64,000 nt of DNA from Halomonas eurihalina (GTDB taxonomy: Bacteria; Pseudomonadota; Gammaproteobacteria; Pseudomonadales; Halomonadaceae): NCBI RefSeq assembly GCF_008274785.1, contig NZ_VTPU01000007.1, forward strand, positions 124,001-188,000, given 5' to 3'. Positions 53,953 to 62,991 of the stretch are shown one piece after another. The stretch's first letter is position 1; every line of letters begins with the position of its first letter. The translations under genes were made by a program, and so were the position numbers. Below the pieces are notes generated by a model. It was not told the DNA's origin. It saw nothing but the letters and a program-made list of their open reading frames with translations, and ran no database searches.

Positions 53953-54366
53953 ATGCTGCGTATTTCCAATACCGTGGAACTGACCGATCAGGAGATCGAG
54001 ATCACCCAGATTCGCGCCCAGGGCGCGGGTGGGCAGAACGTCAACAAGGTCGCCTCAGCGGTGCACCTGCGCTTCGACATACCCGGCTCGAGCCTGCCTC
54101 CCTTCTACAAGGAACGCCTGATGGCGCTGTCGGATCGGCGTATCAGCAAGGAAGGGGTCATCATCATCAAGGCCCAGAATCACCGCACGCTGGAGCTTAA
54201 CAAGGAAGACGCCCTGGGACGGCTACGCGAACTGATCCAGGGCGCCGTTCAACAACGCAAGACCCGCAAGGCGACCCGGCCGACCCGGGGCTCCCAGCGC
54301 CGCCGGGTCGACAGGAAGGTTCAGAAGGGCAAGACCAAGGCCCTGCGCGGCAAGATCAAGCCCTGA
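53953..54366 (+). CDS. arfB: Alternative ribosome-rescue hydrolase ArfB
   Basis: A 137-residue release-factor-like peptidyl-tRNA hydrolase. The catalytic GGQ is at residues 26-28 (RAQGAGGQNVNKV), and the C-terminal tail is rich in Arg and Lys (KTRKATRPTRGSQRRR), which enters the mRNA channel of stalled ribosomes. The ATG at 53953 fits the family length; the longer frame from 53869 overlaps the DUF3820 gene. Confidence 0.95.
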   Translation: MLRISNTVELTDQEIEITQIRAQGAGGQNVNKVASAVHLRFDIPGSSLPPFYKERLMALSDRRISKEGVIIIKAQNHRTLELNKEDALGRLRELIQGAVQQRKTRKATRPTRGSQRRRVDRKVQKGKTKALRGKIKP

Positions 54367-54400
54367 CCGAGCGCCCTTCTCGGTCGATCGGCCCCTGCGT

Positions 54401-54811
54401 TCAAGGGGCCGTCGGCATCGCCGCCATGTCCATCCACATTGCCTCCCAGACGTGTCCATCCGGATCCGCGAGGTTGCGGTTATACATGAAACCGAGATCC
54501 TGAAGGGGATTGATGTCCGCCGTACCGCCATTGGCAGCGGCCGCCTCGTTCATGTCATCGACGGCTTCCCGACTCTCGCATGAGATGGCGAGCATCACCT
54601 CACTGGAGGTGGCCGGCGGTATCGGGCGGCTGGTGAAGGTCCGCCACTTGTCATGGGTGAGCAGCATGACGTTGATCGTCTCGCTCCAGACCATGCAGGC
54701 CGCCGTTTCATCGGTGAACGTCGGGTTATTCTCGAAACCGAGGGCCTGATAGAACGCCATCGAGGCGCCGAGGTCGGTAACGGGCAGATTCACGAAAATC
54801 ATCCTGGTCAT
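54401..54811 (-). CDS. VOC family protein (PhnB/glyoxalase-like)
   Basis: A 136-residue protein beginning MTRMIFVNLPVTDLGASMAFYQALGFENNPTF-type, with MVWSETINVMLL and a C-terminal LADPDGHVWEAMWMD. The order matches the VOC glyoxalase/extradiol family. An AGAGGAA site precedes ATG 54811; the longer frame to 55108 is unsupported. Substrate unknown. Confidence 0.87.
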   Translation of the reverse strand: MTRMIFVNLPVTDLGASMAFYQALGFENNPTFTDETAACMVWSETINVMLLTHDKWRTFTSRPIPPATSSEVMLAISCESREAVDDMNEAAAANGGTADINPLQDLGFMYNRNLADPDGHVWEAMWMDMAAMPTAP

Positions 54812-54947
54812 GGTTCCTCTTCTCCGCGAGGTTGAGAATGGCGACAGCCAGAGGCGCTGCCTCAGGATAGTCGCGCGGAGAAGTCTCGTTTCGACAGGCC
54901 GTGCTGTGCGACGAGCCATGCAACGGACAAGATGACGTGTTCGTGAC

Positions 54948-55727
54948 TCACGACTCAGCGTACTCGTCGTGGCGCCGCCACCAGATTCCTCCGGACTCGT
55001 TACGCCCCAGGGGAGCCCGGTCGAGCCACTGGTAGGAACCCCACAGCCCATCCAATCCGCGCGAATACGTGGAATAACAGTGGTAGACGACACCGTCCTC
55101 CAGGACAAAGGTGCTCATCCCCGGCCGGTCGCGCTGATAGGTGGCCGTGTCGGTACCACACATGGCCGCGAACTGCGCTTCCGGTGCCTCGCCGCCACCT
55201 TCCTCCCCTGCCCGCCATGTGAACACGGGTTCGCGCTGATAGTTGTACTCGATGTCCCCGTCACGCTGCTGTTGCTCGGTGAACCAGACGCTGAAATCGG
55301 AATTGAAGTCACCATCGGGCGACGAGGCCCAGGGAAAGGACCAGCCCATGCGCTGCTTGTAGGCCTGCAGGATTGCCAGCGGCGCCCGCGACACCGCCAT
55401 CAGGGTGACATCATGATGGGCCAGGTGCGTCACGAAGCCGTTGAAGCCATCCGCGATCATCGAGCAGGACGGGCAGCCCGCCTCGTAGTCCGGGCCGAAC
55501 ATGAAATGATAGATGATCAGTTGCGAGCGCCCCTGGAAAAGGTCCTTCAGGGAGGCCTCTCCTGCCTCGGTCTCGAAACGATACGACTTGTCGATCCTCA
55601 TCCACGGCAGTGCCTGGCGCCTCTGCGCCAATTCGTCACTGCGCCGTGTCAGTTCCTTCTCTGCCTGCAGCAGTTCGAGCCGCTCCGCCAGCCATTCTTC
55701 GCGTGTCGCCGTTCTGTGTTCCACCAT
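54948..55727 (-). CDS. DUF899 family thioredoxin-like protein
   Basis: A 259-residue protein with the DUF899 pattern: a helical N-terminus, RFETEAGEASLKDLF, LIIYHFMFGPDYEAGCPSC (C-x2-C), WASSPDGDFNSDF and a C-terminal GLDGLWGSYQWLDRAP. A GGGAGA site precedes ATG 55727. The fold is thioredoxin-like, but no activity is established. Divergent from the winged-helix gene at 55847. Confidence 0.88.
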   Translation of the reverse strand: MVEHRTATREEWLAERLELLQAEKELTRRSDELAQRRQALPWMRIDKSYRFETEAGEASLKDLFQGRSQLIIYHFMFGPDYEAGCPSCSMIADGFNGFVTHLAHHDVTLMAVSRAPLAILQAYKQRMGWSFPWASSPDGDFNSDFSVWFTEQQQRDGDIEYNYQREPVFTWRAGEEGGGEAPEAQFAAMCGTDTATYQRDRPGMSTFVLEDGVVYHCYSTYSRGLDGLWGSYQWLDRAPLGRNESGGIWWRRHDEYAES

Positions 55728-55846
55728 TTCGGCATTCTCCCTTCGGGTTCGTGCATGGATCCGGTGTGGCCCTTTAGCGCTGGGCCATGGGATATATTTA
55801 GTGCAGACACGCCAGGACCGGGAGTAACAATGACGTCGACATTCCG

Positions 55847-57067
55847 ATGGATGCTCTGATCGAAGCCGCGGGGCGCGCACTCGCGATGGGCGACCCGCTC
55901 GGTGCGCTGAACCGGATCGCCCTGCGCGAGGATGCGCCTGCCCTCGCCCTGAGAGGCATCGCCATGGCGCGGCTCGGCGATCTCTCGCTGGGTCGGGAGC
56001 GCCTGCGCGATGCCGCGCGAGCGTTCGGCTCGAAGGAAGTGGTGGCCCGTGCGCGATGCATCGTCGCCGAAGCCGAGATCGCGCTAGTCTCGCGTGACCT
56101 CGGCTGGTCCGCCAGGGCCCTCGGCGGCGCCCGCGACACCCTGGAGGCACACGGCGACCTCGTGAACGCTTCGCATGCCCGACATCTCGAGGCCCGCCAT
56201 CTGCTGTTGCGCGGCCGCCTGGACGAGGCCGACGCTATCCTCGCCGACATCGATACCGCCCTTTTACCGCCAGCCTTGCGAGCCGCCCACGAACTCGTGG
56301 TGGCGGGAATCGCGACGCGGCGCCTCAAGACCGGGCGGGTTCACGCCGCGCTCGCCCGGGCCGAAAACGCCGCCCGAGCCGCCGGCATCCCTGCCCTGAT
56401 GGCGGAGGTCGAGACAGCCTCGCGCATTCTTCGCACCACCGCGGCACGCCGGATGACATGTGACGACGCCCGTCCCCTGCTGCTCGAGGATGTCGAGGCG
56501 CTTCTGGCATCGCGGACCCTCGTGGTGGATGCGTGCCGCCATGTCGTGCGCTACGCCGACACCGTGGTTTCGCTCACCCGACGACCGGTGCTGTTCGCGC
56601 TCGTACGCGCCCTGGGCGAATCCTGGCCCGACGACGTGCCGAGAGAGGCGCTCATCAAGCGTGCCTTCCGAACGCGCTACGTCGATGAAACGCATCGTGC
56701 GCGATTGCGGGTCGAGATCGGCCGACTGCGCGCGGCGCTACGTTCGCTGGCATCGGTGAGCGCGACGCACCGAGGATTCTCGCTGGCGGCAGGTGAGGCT
56801 CGCGAGGTCGTCGTGCTGGCGCCTCCCGACGATACGCCACACGCCGACGTGATGGCCCTGCTCGCCGATGGCGAAGCCTGGTCGAGTTCGGCCCTGGCGC
56901 TTGCGCTCGGCGTCAGCCAACGCACCGCACAGCGCTCGCTCGACGCGCTGGCGGCGGCGAACAAGGTGCAGGCCTATGGTCGCGGGCGGGCACGACGCTG
57001 GATGACAGCCACCATCCCCGGATTCACGACAACCTTGTTACTCCCTGGTCCGCTGCCGAGCAGCTAG
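55847..57067 (+). CDS. Large helix-turn-helix regulator with Ala/Arg-rich helical repeats
   Basis: A 406-residue protein. Residues 1-200 are Ala/Leu/Arg-rich helical repeats of TPR-like look (DEADAILADIDTALL and similar). A winged-helix-like segment (WPDDVPREALIKRAF near 270) precedes a second helix-turn-helix at the C-terminus (SSALALALGVSQRTAQRSLDAL). It is probably a transcriptional regulator. The following gene encodes a beta-propeller protein 42 bases downstream, and DUF899 is divergent. Family unrecognised beyond the domain level. Confidence 0.7.
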   Translation: MDALIEAAGRALAMGDPLGALNRIALREDAPALALRGIAMARLGDLSLGRERLRDAARAFGSKEVVARARCIVAEAEIALVSRDLGWSARALGGARDTLEAHGDLVNASHARHLEARHLLLRGRLDEADAILADIDTALLPPALRAAHELVVAGIATRRLKTGRVHAALARAENAARAAGIPALMAEVETASRILRTTAARRMTCDDARPLLLEDVEALLASRTLVVDACRHVVRYADTVVSLTRRPVLFALVRALGESWPDDVPREALIKRAFRTRYVDETHRARLRVEIGRLRAALRSLASVSATHRGFSLAAGEAREVVVLAPPDDTPHADVMALLADGEAWSSSALALALGVSQRTAQRSLDALAAANKVQAYGRGRARRWMTATIPGFTTTLLLPGPLPSS

Positions 57068-57109
57068 CCTGCATCAGGCAACCCACAAGCGATGTCCATC
57101 AAGGGGAAG

Positions 57110-57754
57110 ATGATGCAACGACAATCAGCCGAAGTGCTTCGCGAGTATGGCCCATTTCCGGGCATCGAGTGCGTGAATGGCGTGACATTCGACGGCCACT
57201 ACATCTGGATGGCGACCGGCGAGACGCTGACCGCCCTCGATCCGACCAGCGGCAAGACTGTGCGATCGGTGGACGCCGCCGCCTCCGCCGGAACGGCCTT
57301 CGATGGCCAACACCTGTACCAGATCGCCGGCCAGCGCATCCAGCGCATTGATCCGGAGACAGGAGACGTGCTCGCGACGATACCCTCACCCAGTGAAGCC
57401 GATGACTCGGGGTTGGCCTGGGCCGAAGGAACGCTCTGGGTAGGACAGTATGAAGGACGCAAGATCCTCCAGGTCGATCCTCGGACCGGCGAGGTGCTGC
57501 GCGCCCTCGAATCCGACCGCATGGTCACCGGCGTCACCTGGGTGGACGGCGAGCTCTGGCACGGCACCTGGGAAAGCGGCGAAAGCGACGTTCGGCGGGT
57601 CGATCCGCACACCGGGGAGGTTCAGCAACGGCTCGAACTGCCGACCGACACGGGTGTCTCGGGGCTCGAATCCGACGGGGCCGATCGGTTCTTCTGCGGC
57701 GGCGGCCCCAGCGGACGATTGAGGGCCATCCGTCGCCCGACGCGCCATGCCTGA
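57110..57754 (+). CDS. Beta-propeller protein (Vgb/glutamine-cyclotransferase-like)
   Basis: A 214-residue protein of repeated blades: VTFDGHYIWMATGETLTALD, TAFDGQHLYQIAGQRIQRID, LAWAEGTLWVGQYEGRKILQ and VTWVDGELWHGTW each have the aromatic-acidic pattern of propeller repeats. No signal peptide is visible. It resembles streptogramin lyase/glutaminyl cyclotransferase-type propellers, but catalytic residues cannot be confirmed. AAGGGGAAG precedes ATG 57110. It is probably co-transcribed with the upstream regulator. Confidence 0.75.
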   Translation: MMQRQSAEVLREYGPFPGIECVNGVTFDGHYIWMATGETLTALDPTSGKTVRSVDAAASAGTAFDGQHLYQIAGQRIQRIDPETGDVLATIPSPSEADDSGLAWAEGTLWVGQYEGRKILQVDPRTGEVLRALESDRMVTGVTWVDGELWHGTWESGESDVRRVDPHTGEVQQRLELPTDTGVSGLESDGADRFFCGGGPSGRLRAIRRPTRHA

Positions 57755-57849
57755 CGACGCCGCCCGCCTCTCGGGCATGGTGGCTCCCAAGCCACCCTGC
57801 CCTGACACATTGTTCAGCCGCGCCTTCGGCCGGAACGTCCAGGCGTCCT

Positions 57850-58437
57850 TCAGCCGACGACGACCAGCCTTGGCCATATCGACAACCACTCCTTGCGACG
57901 GGAACGCTCCCGAAATGCCGCCTGGTTGCGGCATCTCGGGTTATAGGTCACCTGGCCTTCCAGCAACGATGTCAGACCAAGGGGAGCCACCAGCGACATG
58001 CTTCCCTCCCTGTTGAGACGAACTCCCACGGCCGTTTCCCGCTCGACCCAGTACGTCATGGCATCGCTCGTCGATCGATAGGGAGCATCACCATTGCGCT
58101 CATGCATCCTGGCTTGATTCTTGACCGACCATGGCAGCCCCGACACGCTATTCAGATAGCCCTCCAGATCACGATCCCGGCTCTCCGAGTCATCGTCGGG
58201 ATCGAAGTACACGAGATCGATGTCATTGAGAGGCGTCGAATGCGCGTATCCATGAAGCCGATCCCACACCAGGTTGCGCACGAATCCCGCGGCCAGACAC
58301 CAGTCAGCAAGGCCCAGACGTTCGGCCAGTTCCAGAGCTTCGCGTCGGACGGGATCGGCATGCAACCAGACGAGAATTCTGTTTTCCGGGTCATGGAACA
58401 TGGCCGGCTCTCTATCCAACATGGAGCTATCCGACAT
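57850..58437 (-). CDS. Nucleotidyltransferase family protein
   Basis: A 195-residue protein from ATG 58437; starts at 58422 and 58401 are also in frame. It carries WCLAAGFVRNLVWDRLHG and the catalytic-type pair NDIDLVYFDPDDDSE, the pattern of the DUF925/PF06042 nucleotidyltransferases. The N-terminus is made by a 15-bp tandem repeat (MSDSSM) that also contains the stop of the upstream GNAT gene. Substrate unknown. Confidence 0.85.
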   Translation of the reverse strand: MSDSSMLDREPAMFHDPENRILVWLHADPVRREALELAERLGLADWCLAAGFVRNLVWDRLHGYAHSTPLNDIDLVYFDPDDDSESRDRDLEGYLNSVSGLPWSVKNQARMHERNGDAPYRSTSDAMTYWVERETAVGVRLNREGSMSLVAPLGLTSLLEGQVTYNPRCRNQAAFRERSRRKEWLSIWPRLVVVG

Positions 58438-58450
58438 GGAGCTATCCGAC
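58420..58450 (-). repeat. 15-bp tandem repeat at the GNAT stop / nucleotidyltransferase start
   Basis: Two full copies (about 58420-58434 and 58435-58449) differ by one base. Each offers an ATG on the minus strand (58437 and 58422), and the GNAT stop at 58442-58444 lies in the upstream copy. Confidence 0.85.
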
Positions 58451-58984
58451 AGGGATAGCCATTTCGCACCAGTCCGCCCGGGACAGGCGATACAGCCGGA
58501 CATCGCGCCCATGGAAGCGGCGTGTGACGAATGCCCGGAACCCGACCTTTTCCGCCACGCGGATAGAAGCCCGATGCGCCGGTTCGATGACGGACACCAC
58601 TTCCTCCAGCCGCTGAACGTCGAAGGCATGCGCCATCACCGCCCGGGCCGCCTCGGTAGCAAGCCCGCGATGCCAGAACTGCCTGGCCAGGCGATAGCCG
58701 ATCCCGATCTCCTCGACGCCTGCCACCTCTTCCGGCACCAGCCCACAGAACCCCACGAACGCACCGGAATCCCGATCGATCAGCGCCATGGGGCCAAAAC
58801 CACGGAGCGCATGACAGTCCTGGCTCCAGTCGAGAAAACGGCGGGTTGCCCGACGGTCACAGACGCCCCGAACGGAAAACCGCATCACCTCCGGATCGCT
58901 CAGGAGGGCCGTCAGGTCGGCTAGATCCCCTTTCGCCAAGCGACGAATGATCAGCCGCTCCGTCTCGAACGAGCGCCCACTCAT
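58442..58984 (-). CDS. GNAT family N-acetyltransferase (RimJ/RimL-like)
   Basis: A 180-residue acetyltransferase. It begins FETERLIIRRLAKGDLADL and contains the acetyl-CoA loop region IGYRLARQFWHRGLATEAARAVM, then VVSVIEPAHRASIRVAEKVGF. This is the RimJ/RimL type that acetylates protein N-termini or small amines. ATG 58984 overlaps the LysE-type gene stop by four bases, so the two are coupled. Confidence 0.88.
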   Translation of the reverse strand: MSGRSFETERLIIRRLAKGDLADLTALLSDPEVMRFSVRGVCDRRATRRFLDWSQDCHALRGFGPMALIDRDSGAFVGFCGLVPEEVAGVEEIGIGYRLARQFWHRGLATEAARAVMAHAFDVQRLEEVVSVIEPAHRASIRVAEKVGFRAFVTRRFHGRDVRLYRLSRADWCEMAIPVG

Positions 58985-59595
58985 CGATCCGACAACGCCA
59001 GTTGAATCCCCAGCCCCGCGAAGGCGCCGGACAAACCTCGGCGCAGCCAGGCCTGCACTCTGGGCGATTCGACGACGCCTCTGCGAAAGGCATGCGCCAA
59101 GCAACCATATCCGACGAAGACGAGGAAGGTCATCACCATGAACACGGCACTGAGTCCCAACAGCTGCAGCAGCCCGGGCGCGGCGCCGGGCACGACGAAC
59201 TGCGGCAAGAAGGCCATGAAGAAAATGGTCAACTTGGGATTCAGGCTATTGATCAGCACCGCCTTGATGATGAGGCTCGGTGCGCCGGATCGGGTGACGT
59301 TCTCGTCCAGGGCGAAAGCCGAACGATCCCGCCAGGTGGCATAGGCCAGGTAGAGCAGATAGGCAACGCCGGCGAACTTGAGCACCTGAAAGGCCACCGC
59401 GCTGGTGTGCAGGATGGCCGCCAGGCCGAGCACCGTGGCCAGCAGATGGGGCACGATGCCGGCGGTACAACCCAGGGCCGTGTAGATGCTCGCGACGCGG
59501 CCCTGCGTCAATCCGGTCGTCACCGTGCACACCACGCCGGCGCCGGGCACCAGCACGACGATCAGGGAAGTGATCAGAAATTCGATGGAGATCAT
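58981..59595 (-). CDS. LysE family amino acid exporter
   Basis: A 204-residue membrane protein of six helices with the family start LVVLVPGAGVVCTVTTGLTQGRVAS, LLYLAYATWRDR and NSLNPKLTIFFMAFLPQFV. LysE/RhtB proteins export amino acids or their derivatives. Its stop overlaps the acetyltransferase start (ATGA), which suggests combined amino-compound acetylation and export, but this is inference. Confidence 0.9.
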   Translation of the reverse strand: MISIEFLITSLIVVLVPGAGVVCTVTTGLTQGRVASIYTALGCTAGIVPHLLATVLGLAAILHTSAVAFQVLKFAGVAYLLYLAYATWRDRSAFALDENVTRSGAPSLIIKAVLINSLNPKLTIFFMAFLPQFVVPGAAPGLLQLLGLSAVFMVMTFLVFVGYGCLAHAFRRGVVESPRVQAWLRRGLSGAFAGLGIQLALSDR

Positions 59596-59673
59596 GCCAG
59601 GCTGTCCTCTTGTGCGCGGAGGAAAATGGACGAACTTCGAGTCTAGGTCATACTGGTCGGTGTCGCCTGACGC

Positions 59674-59820
59674 TCAGGAAGTGACGCCCTCGGCCTGTTG
59701 CCGGAAATCACCTTCATGTTTCTCGAATATCACGGGAAGCGCGAGCACATCCCTGTAGAAGGCCACGCAGGCGTCATAGTTGTCCGTGTTGAGGATCACG
59801 CCGGTTCGCTGAAGCCGCAT
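59674..59820 (-). pseudogene. Truncated VOC gene remnant
   Basis: A 48-codon frame encodes the typical N-terminal VOC unit (RTGVILNTDNYDACVAFYRD, then LPVIFEKHEGDF) and then stops. The usual second half of about 70 residues is missing. A purine-poor upstream region offers no strong ribosome site. It is best read as the decayed end of a glyoxalase-fold gene, although a short peptide could be made. Confidence 0.65.
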
Positions 59821-60007
59821 TTCTACCTCGCTGCGTAAAGATTGCCGGTCCGCGCGTCCAGCATAGCGCCATCCATCCAGAGAGACACTTTACCTTTGTT
59901 GTTTTGGCAACCGGAGTTGGAGGCATTACAACCCTCACAAGCGCGCCACACACAAGGCGAAACATCGCCAACAAGTTGCTGGTGCGATTCCCGGGAGGGG
60001 CACGAAC

Positions 60008-60754
60008 ATGCACAAGTACATCGCCGAATTCATAGGCACCTTCTGGCTGGTGCTGGGGGGATGCGGCAGCGCCGTGCTCAGCGCCAGCTTTCCCGAACTG
60101 GGGATCGGTCTGCTGGGCGTTTCCCTGGCCTTTGGCCTGACGGTACTCACCATGGCCTTCGCCATCGGCCATATCTCGGGCTGCCACCTGAATCCAGCGG
60201 TATCGATCGGGCTGTGGGCAGGCGGTCGCTTCCCGGCACGCGAGCTGCCCTGGTATATCGTCGCCCAGGTCATCGGTGCCCTCATCGGTGCTGGTGTGCT
60301 CTACCTCATCGCGACCGGCAAGCCCGGCTTCGAGCTCTCCAGCGGTTTCGCCGCCAACGGCTACGGCGAACACTCGCCGGGCGGCTACGACATGATCTCC
60401 GCCCTGCTCGTCGAGATCGTGATGACCATGATGTTCCTGTTCGTCATCCTCGGCGCCACCGACGCACGGACACCCCGCGGTTTCGCGCCGCTGGCCATCG
60501 GCTTGTCGCTCACCCTCATCCATCTGGTGAGCATTCCGGTGACCAATACCTCGGTCAACCCGGCACGCAGTACCGGCGTGGCCTTGTTCGTCGGCGACTG
60601 GGCGGTGGCGCAACTCTGGCTGTTCTGGGTAGCGCCGCTCCTCGGCGGACTGCTCGGCGCCATTTTTTACCGCATGGTCAGCGGCACATGGCGCGACCGG
60701 GAAGAGGCAGACCAACGCCGCCAACAGGAAAGCAAGCCCAGCCATGCTGCCTGA
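60008..60754 (+). CDS. aqpZ: Aquaporin Z
   Basis: A 248-residue water channel with six helices. NPA motifs are at 62-64 (HLNPAVS) and 184-186 (SVNPARS). The selectivity filter residues F42, H172, T181 and R187 match the narrow water-selective AqpZ pattern and not glycerol facilitators. GGGAGG precedes ATG 60008. Rapid water flow would suit osmotic stress in a halophile. Confidence 0.95.
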   Translation: MHKYIAEFIGTFWLVLGGCGSAVLSASFPELGIGLLGVSLAFGLTVLTMAFAIGHISGCHLNPAVSIGLWAGGRFPARELPWYIVAQVIGALIGAGVLYLIATGKPGFELSSGFAANGYGEHSPGGYDMISALLVEIVMTMMFLFVILGATDARTPRGFAPLAIGLSLTLIHLVSIPVTNTSVNPARSTGVALFVGDWAVAQLWLFWVAPLLGGLLGAIFYRMVSGTWRDREEADQRRQQESKPSHAA

Positions 60755-60775
60755 TGGCCGGGCGGCCGGAGCGCA

Positions 60776-61408
60776 TCATTCAGCGCGGGTGATCACCCGC
60801 TCGCGCGGCCAGCGCACTTTCTTGAGATTGGCGAGCCAGTCGGCGTCCGTGTCGCGATAGCCGAGCGTCACCGCCACGGCGCTGCGCAATCCACGAGCCG
60901 GCAGCTCCAGGACCTCGTCGAGGGCCGCCGGATCGAAGCCCTCCATGGGTGTCGCATCGACTCGCTCCATGGCGGCCGCCGTCAGCACCATGCCCATCGC
61001 CAGATAGGCCTGCCGCGCGGCCCATTGGTGCCGGGCTTCCGCTGTCGCAAGGCGTTCAACCGTACCCGCCACTGTCTGGCGATACCCCTCCAGGGAGGAC
61101 AACTCCAGTCCGCGCTCCTCGGCGATCAGCGCCATCAGTTGATCGACCTCGGCCTCGCCGATGCACTCCCAGGTGGCAAAGACCAGTAAATGGGAGCCCT
61201 CGACGACCTGCGGTTGATGAAACATGGCCGGCTGGCAGCGTTCGCGCAGCTCCGGTGTCTCGACCACCACGACCGAGTACGGTTGCAACCCATAGGACGA
61301 GGGAGCCAGGTGCGCCGCGTCCAGAATGCGTTCGACCGTGGCCTCGGGCACACGACGGCCATTCATGCGTTTGGTGGCGTATCGCCAGTTCAGGGCAGTA
61401 TGCAACAT
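60776..61408 (-). CDS. Nitroreductase family protein (NfsB-like)
   Basis: A 210-residue FMN enzyme. It has WRYATKRMNGRRVP, LAPSSYGLQPYSVVVV, QAYLAMGMVLTAAA and the C-terminal AVTLGYRDTDADWL, in the order of NfsB/NAD(P)H nitroreductases. It lies two bases from the EamA gene stop on the same strand and probably forms an operon with it under the divergent MarR regulator. Confidence 0.9.
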   Translation of the reverse strand: MLHTALNWRYATKRMNGRRVPEATVERILDAAHLAPSSYGLQPYSVVVVETPELRERCQPAMFHQPQVVEGSHLLVFATWECIGEAEVDQLMALIAEERGLELSSLEGYRQTVAGTVERLATAEARHQWAARQAYLAMGMVLTAAAMERVDATPMEGFDPAALDEVLELPARGLRSAVAVTLGYRDTDADWLANLKKVRWPRERVITRAE

Positions 61409-61410
61409 GC

Positions 61411-62364
61411 TCAGGACTCCTTGGCTCGACTAACGGTAGAAGGTGATGAGGCTTGTGCGGCGCGCCAGGCCGCACGCTGGAACACCAGGGTTCCGGCAAT
61501 GACCAGACTACCGGCGATGGCCAGGTTGGGCGGCGCCGACTCCCCCAGAAAGAGTACGGCGATGGCCGTGCCCATGACGGCGGCGACGGTACCGATCTGG
61601 CTCAGGTATACCGGTCCGGCCAGCCGTTGCAGAATGAAGAAGAACAGATACAGGACGGTGAATATACCGATCTCGACCAACAGCAGCCCTACCGCGTCAG
61701 GCGAAGCGAATAGCTCACCAACCCGCCCCGGTTCGGTGCCGAACGCCACCGGCAACAGGCTGAGGGCAGCGCCCGCCAGCACTAGAGACGTGAGAAAGGC
61801 AAGCGGCACGCCATCCGGCCAGCGCCATGTCCGATAGATGTTGCCCAGAGCCAGCGTCAGGGGCAGCAGCAGAATCAACAGCGACCAGCCCAGATGGCCG
61901 CCGCCGACGCTGGCCTTGGACAGTGCCAGAACGACGCCGCCGGCAAGCCCCAGCAACACGCCGCCCAGCCGATCCCAGCGCAGCGACTCCATGCGCAGCA
62001 ACACCGCCAGCAGCCAGGTCACCAGTATCGGAAAGGCGAAGCTCAACGAGACGAACCCTGCCCCCACGTGACGTACTGCCAGAAAGCCAAGCGCATTGGG
62101 CAGAGCCAACAGGATTCCGGACACCAGCGCATACTCGATGACGCGTCGATCGAGCCGCCAGTGCGCCCGCTTCGGCAACGACAGCAGCAATTGCGCGAGG
62201 CTCGCCCCGGCCATGGCAACCATCAGGAAAGAGAGACGTGGCAGGTCCGCCGCGTCGGCGAACTTGGCCACACTCAGCGATAGAGCCAGCAGGGTGCCGA
62301 CCAGCAACAGGCAGCCCAGGGCCTTGACGACGTCAGCCTTGTGTCCCGTGGGTACATTCGCCAT
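61411..62364 (-). CDS. EamA/DMT family transporter
   Basis: A 317-residue protein with ten hydrophobic helices in two similar halves, as in the drug/metabolite transporter superfamily (second half with LLVEIGIFTVLYLFFF, PVYLSQIGTVAAVMG, LFLGESAPPNLAIAG). GAGGAG precedes ATG 62364; the frame to 62436 is longer but crosses the operators. It is divergent from MarR and upstream of the nitroreductase, suggesting export and reduction of the same toxic compound. Confidence 0.87.
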   Translation of the reverse strand: MANVPTGHKADVVKALGCLLLVGTLLALSLSVAKFADAADLPRLSFLMVAMAGASLAQLLLSLPKRAHWRLDRRVIEYALVSGILLALPNALGFLAVRHVGAGFVSLSFAFPILVTWLLAVLLRMESLRWDRLGGVLLGLAGGVVLALSKASVGGGHLGWSLLILLLPLTLALGNIYRTWRWPDGVPLAFLTSLVLAGAALSLLPVAFGTEPGRVGELFASPDAVGLLLVEIGIFTVLYLFFFILQRLAGPVYLSQIGTVAAVMGTAIAVLFLGESAPPNLAIAGSLVIAGTLVFQRAAWRAAQASSPSTVSRAKES

Positions 62365-62385
62365 TCTGTACTCCTCTATCTCATC

Positions 62386-62423
62386 GTCGTGTATCACGAC
62401 ACAAAGAATCTTAGTATCAAGAT
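62386..62423. promoter_or_regulatory. MarR-type operators between eamA-like gene and marR-like gene
   Basis: GTCGTG-TAT-CACGAC (62386-62400) is a palindrome, and ATCTT-AGTATC-AAGAT (62408-62423) resembles the TATCTTGATATCAAGATA type site bound by many MarR proteins. Both lie in the 77-base gap. Confidence 0.65.
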
Positions 62424-62441
62424 AAATGGATAGCAAGGCAT

Positions 62442-62936
62442 ATGGACAGAGTCAGTGTCGCGATAGATCAGTGGCGTCGGGAGTGCCCCGATCTCGAGCT
62501 ACTTCCCATGGAGTTGACCGCCCGTCTGGGGGCCATCAGCCGCCATATCTCCCATGATTATCTGGAGCCATTCTTCAGCGAGCGCGGTCTGCAACCAAGG
62601 GAGTTCGACGTGCTGGCCACTCTGCGTCGCGCCGGCAAGCCCTACGCCCTGACGCCGACCCAGTTGTTCAAGGTGCTGATGTTTTCCTCGGGGGGCATGA
62701 CCAACCAGCTCGACCGGCTGGAAAAAGCCGGATTGATCGCGCGCCGTCCCAACCCGGATGATCGCCGCAGCATGCTGGTCACGCTGACGGAAGAAGGACT
62801 CGACCTCGTGGACGGCACCATCGCACCACACGTGGACAACGAGGCCCGCGCGCTCTCCCCGCTGAACGAAGAGGAGCAGCGAACGCTGAATGCGCTACTG
62901 ACCAAGCTGATGAGTGGCCTGGATACCGACGTCTAG
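62442..62936 (+). CDS. MarR family transcriptional regulator
   Basis: A 164-residue protein with the MarR winged helix: LQPREFDVLATLRRAGKPYALTP, FSSGGMTNQLDRLEKAGLI and the wing RRPNPDDRRSMLVTLTEEG. It is divergent from the EamA transporter gene and likely represses it until a phenolic or electrophilic ligand binds. Candidate operators are described at 62386-62423. Confidence 0.92.
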   Translation: MDRVSVAIDQWRRECPDLELLPMELTARLGAISRHISHDYLEPFFSERGLQPREFDVLATLRRAGKPYALTPTQLFKVLMFSSGGMTNQLDRLEKAGLIARRPNPDDRRSMLVTLTEEGLDLVDGTIAPHVDNEARALSPLNEEEQRTLNALLTKLMSGLDTDV

Positions 62937-62991
62937 CTAGCGCGATCACCGCCCGGATCGAACCGGACAGTGATCGGCGACGCTATCGCGA

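Noticed and set aside
54389..54411. Hairpin at the VOC gene end as a terminator
   Set aside because: CGGCCCCT/AGGGGCCG forms a stem but there is no T tract and it overlaps the stop codon region.
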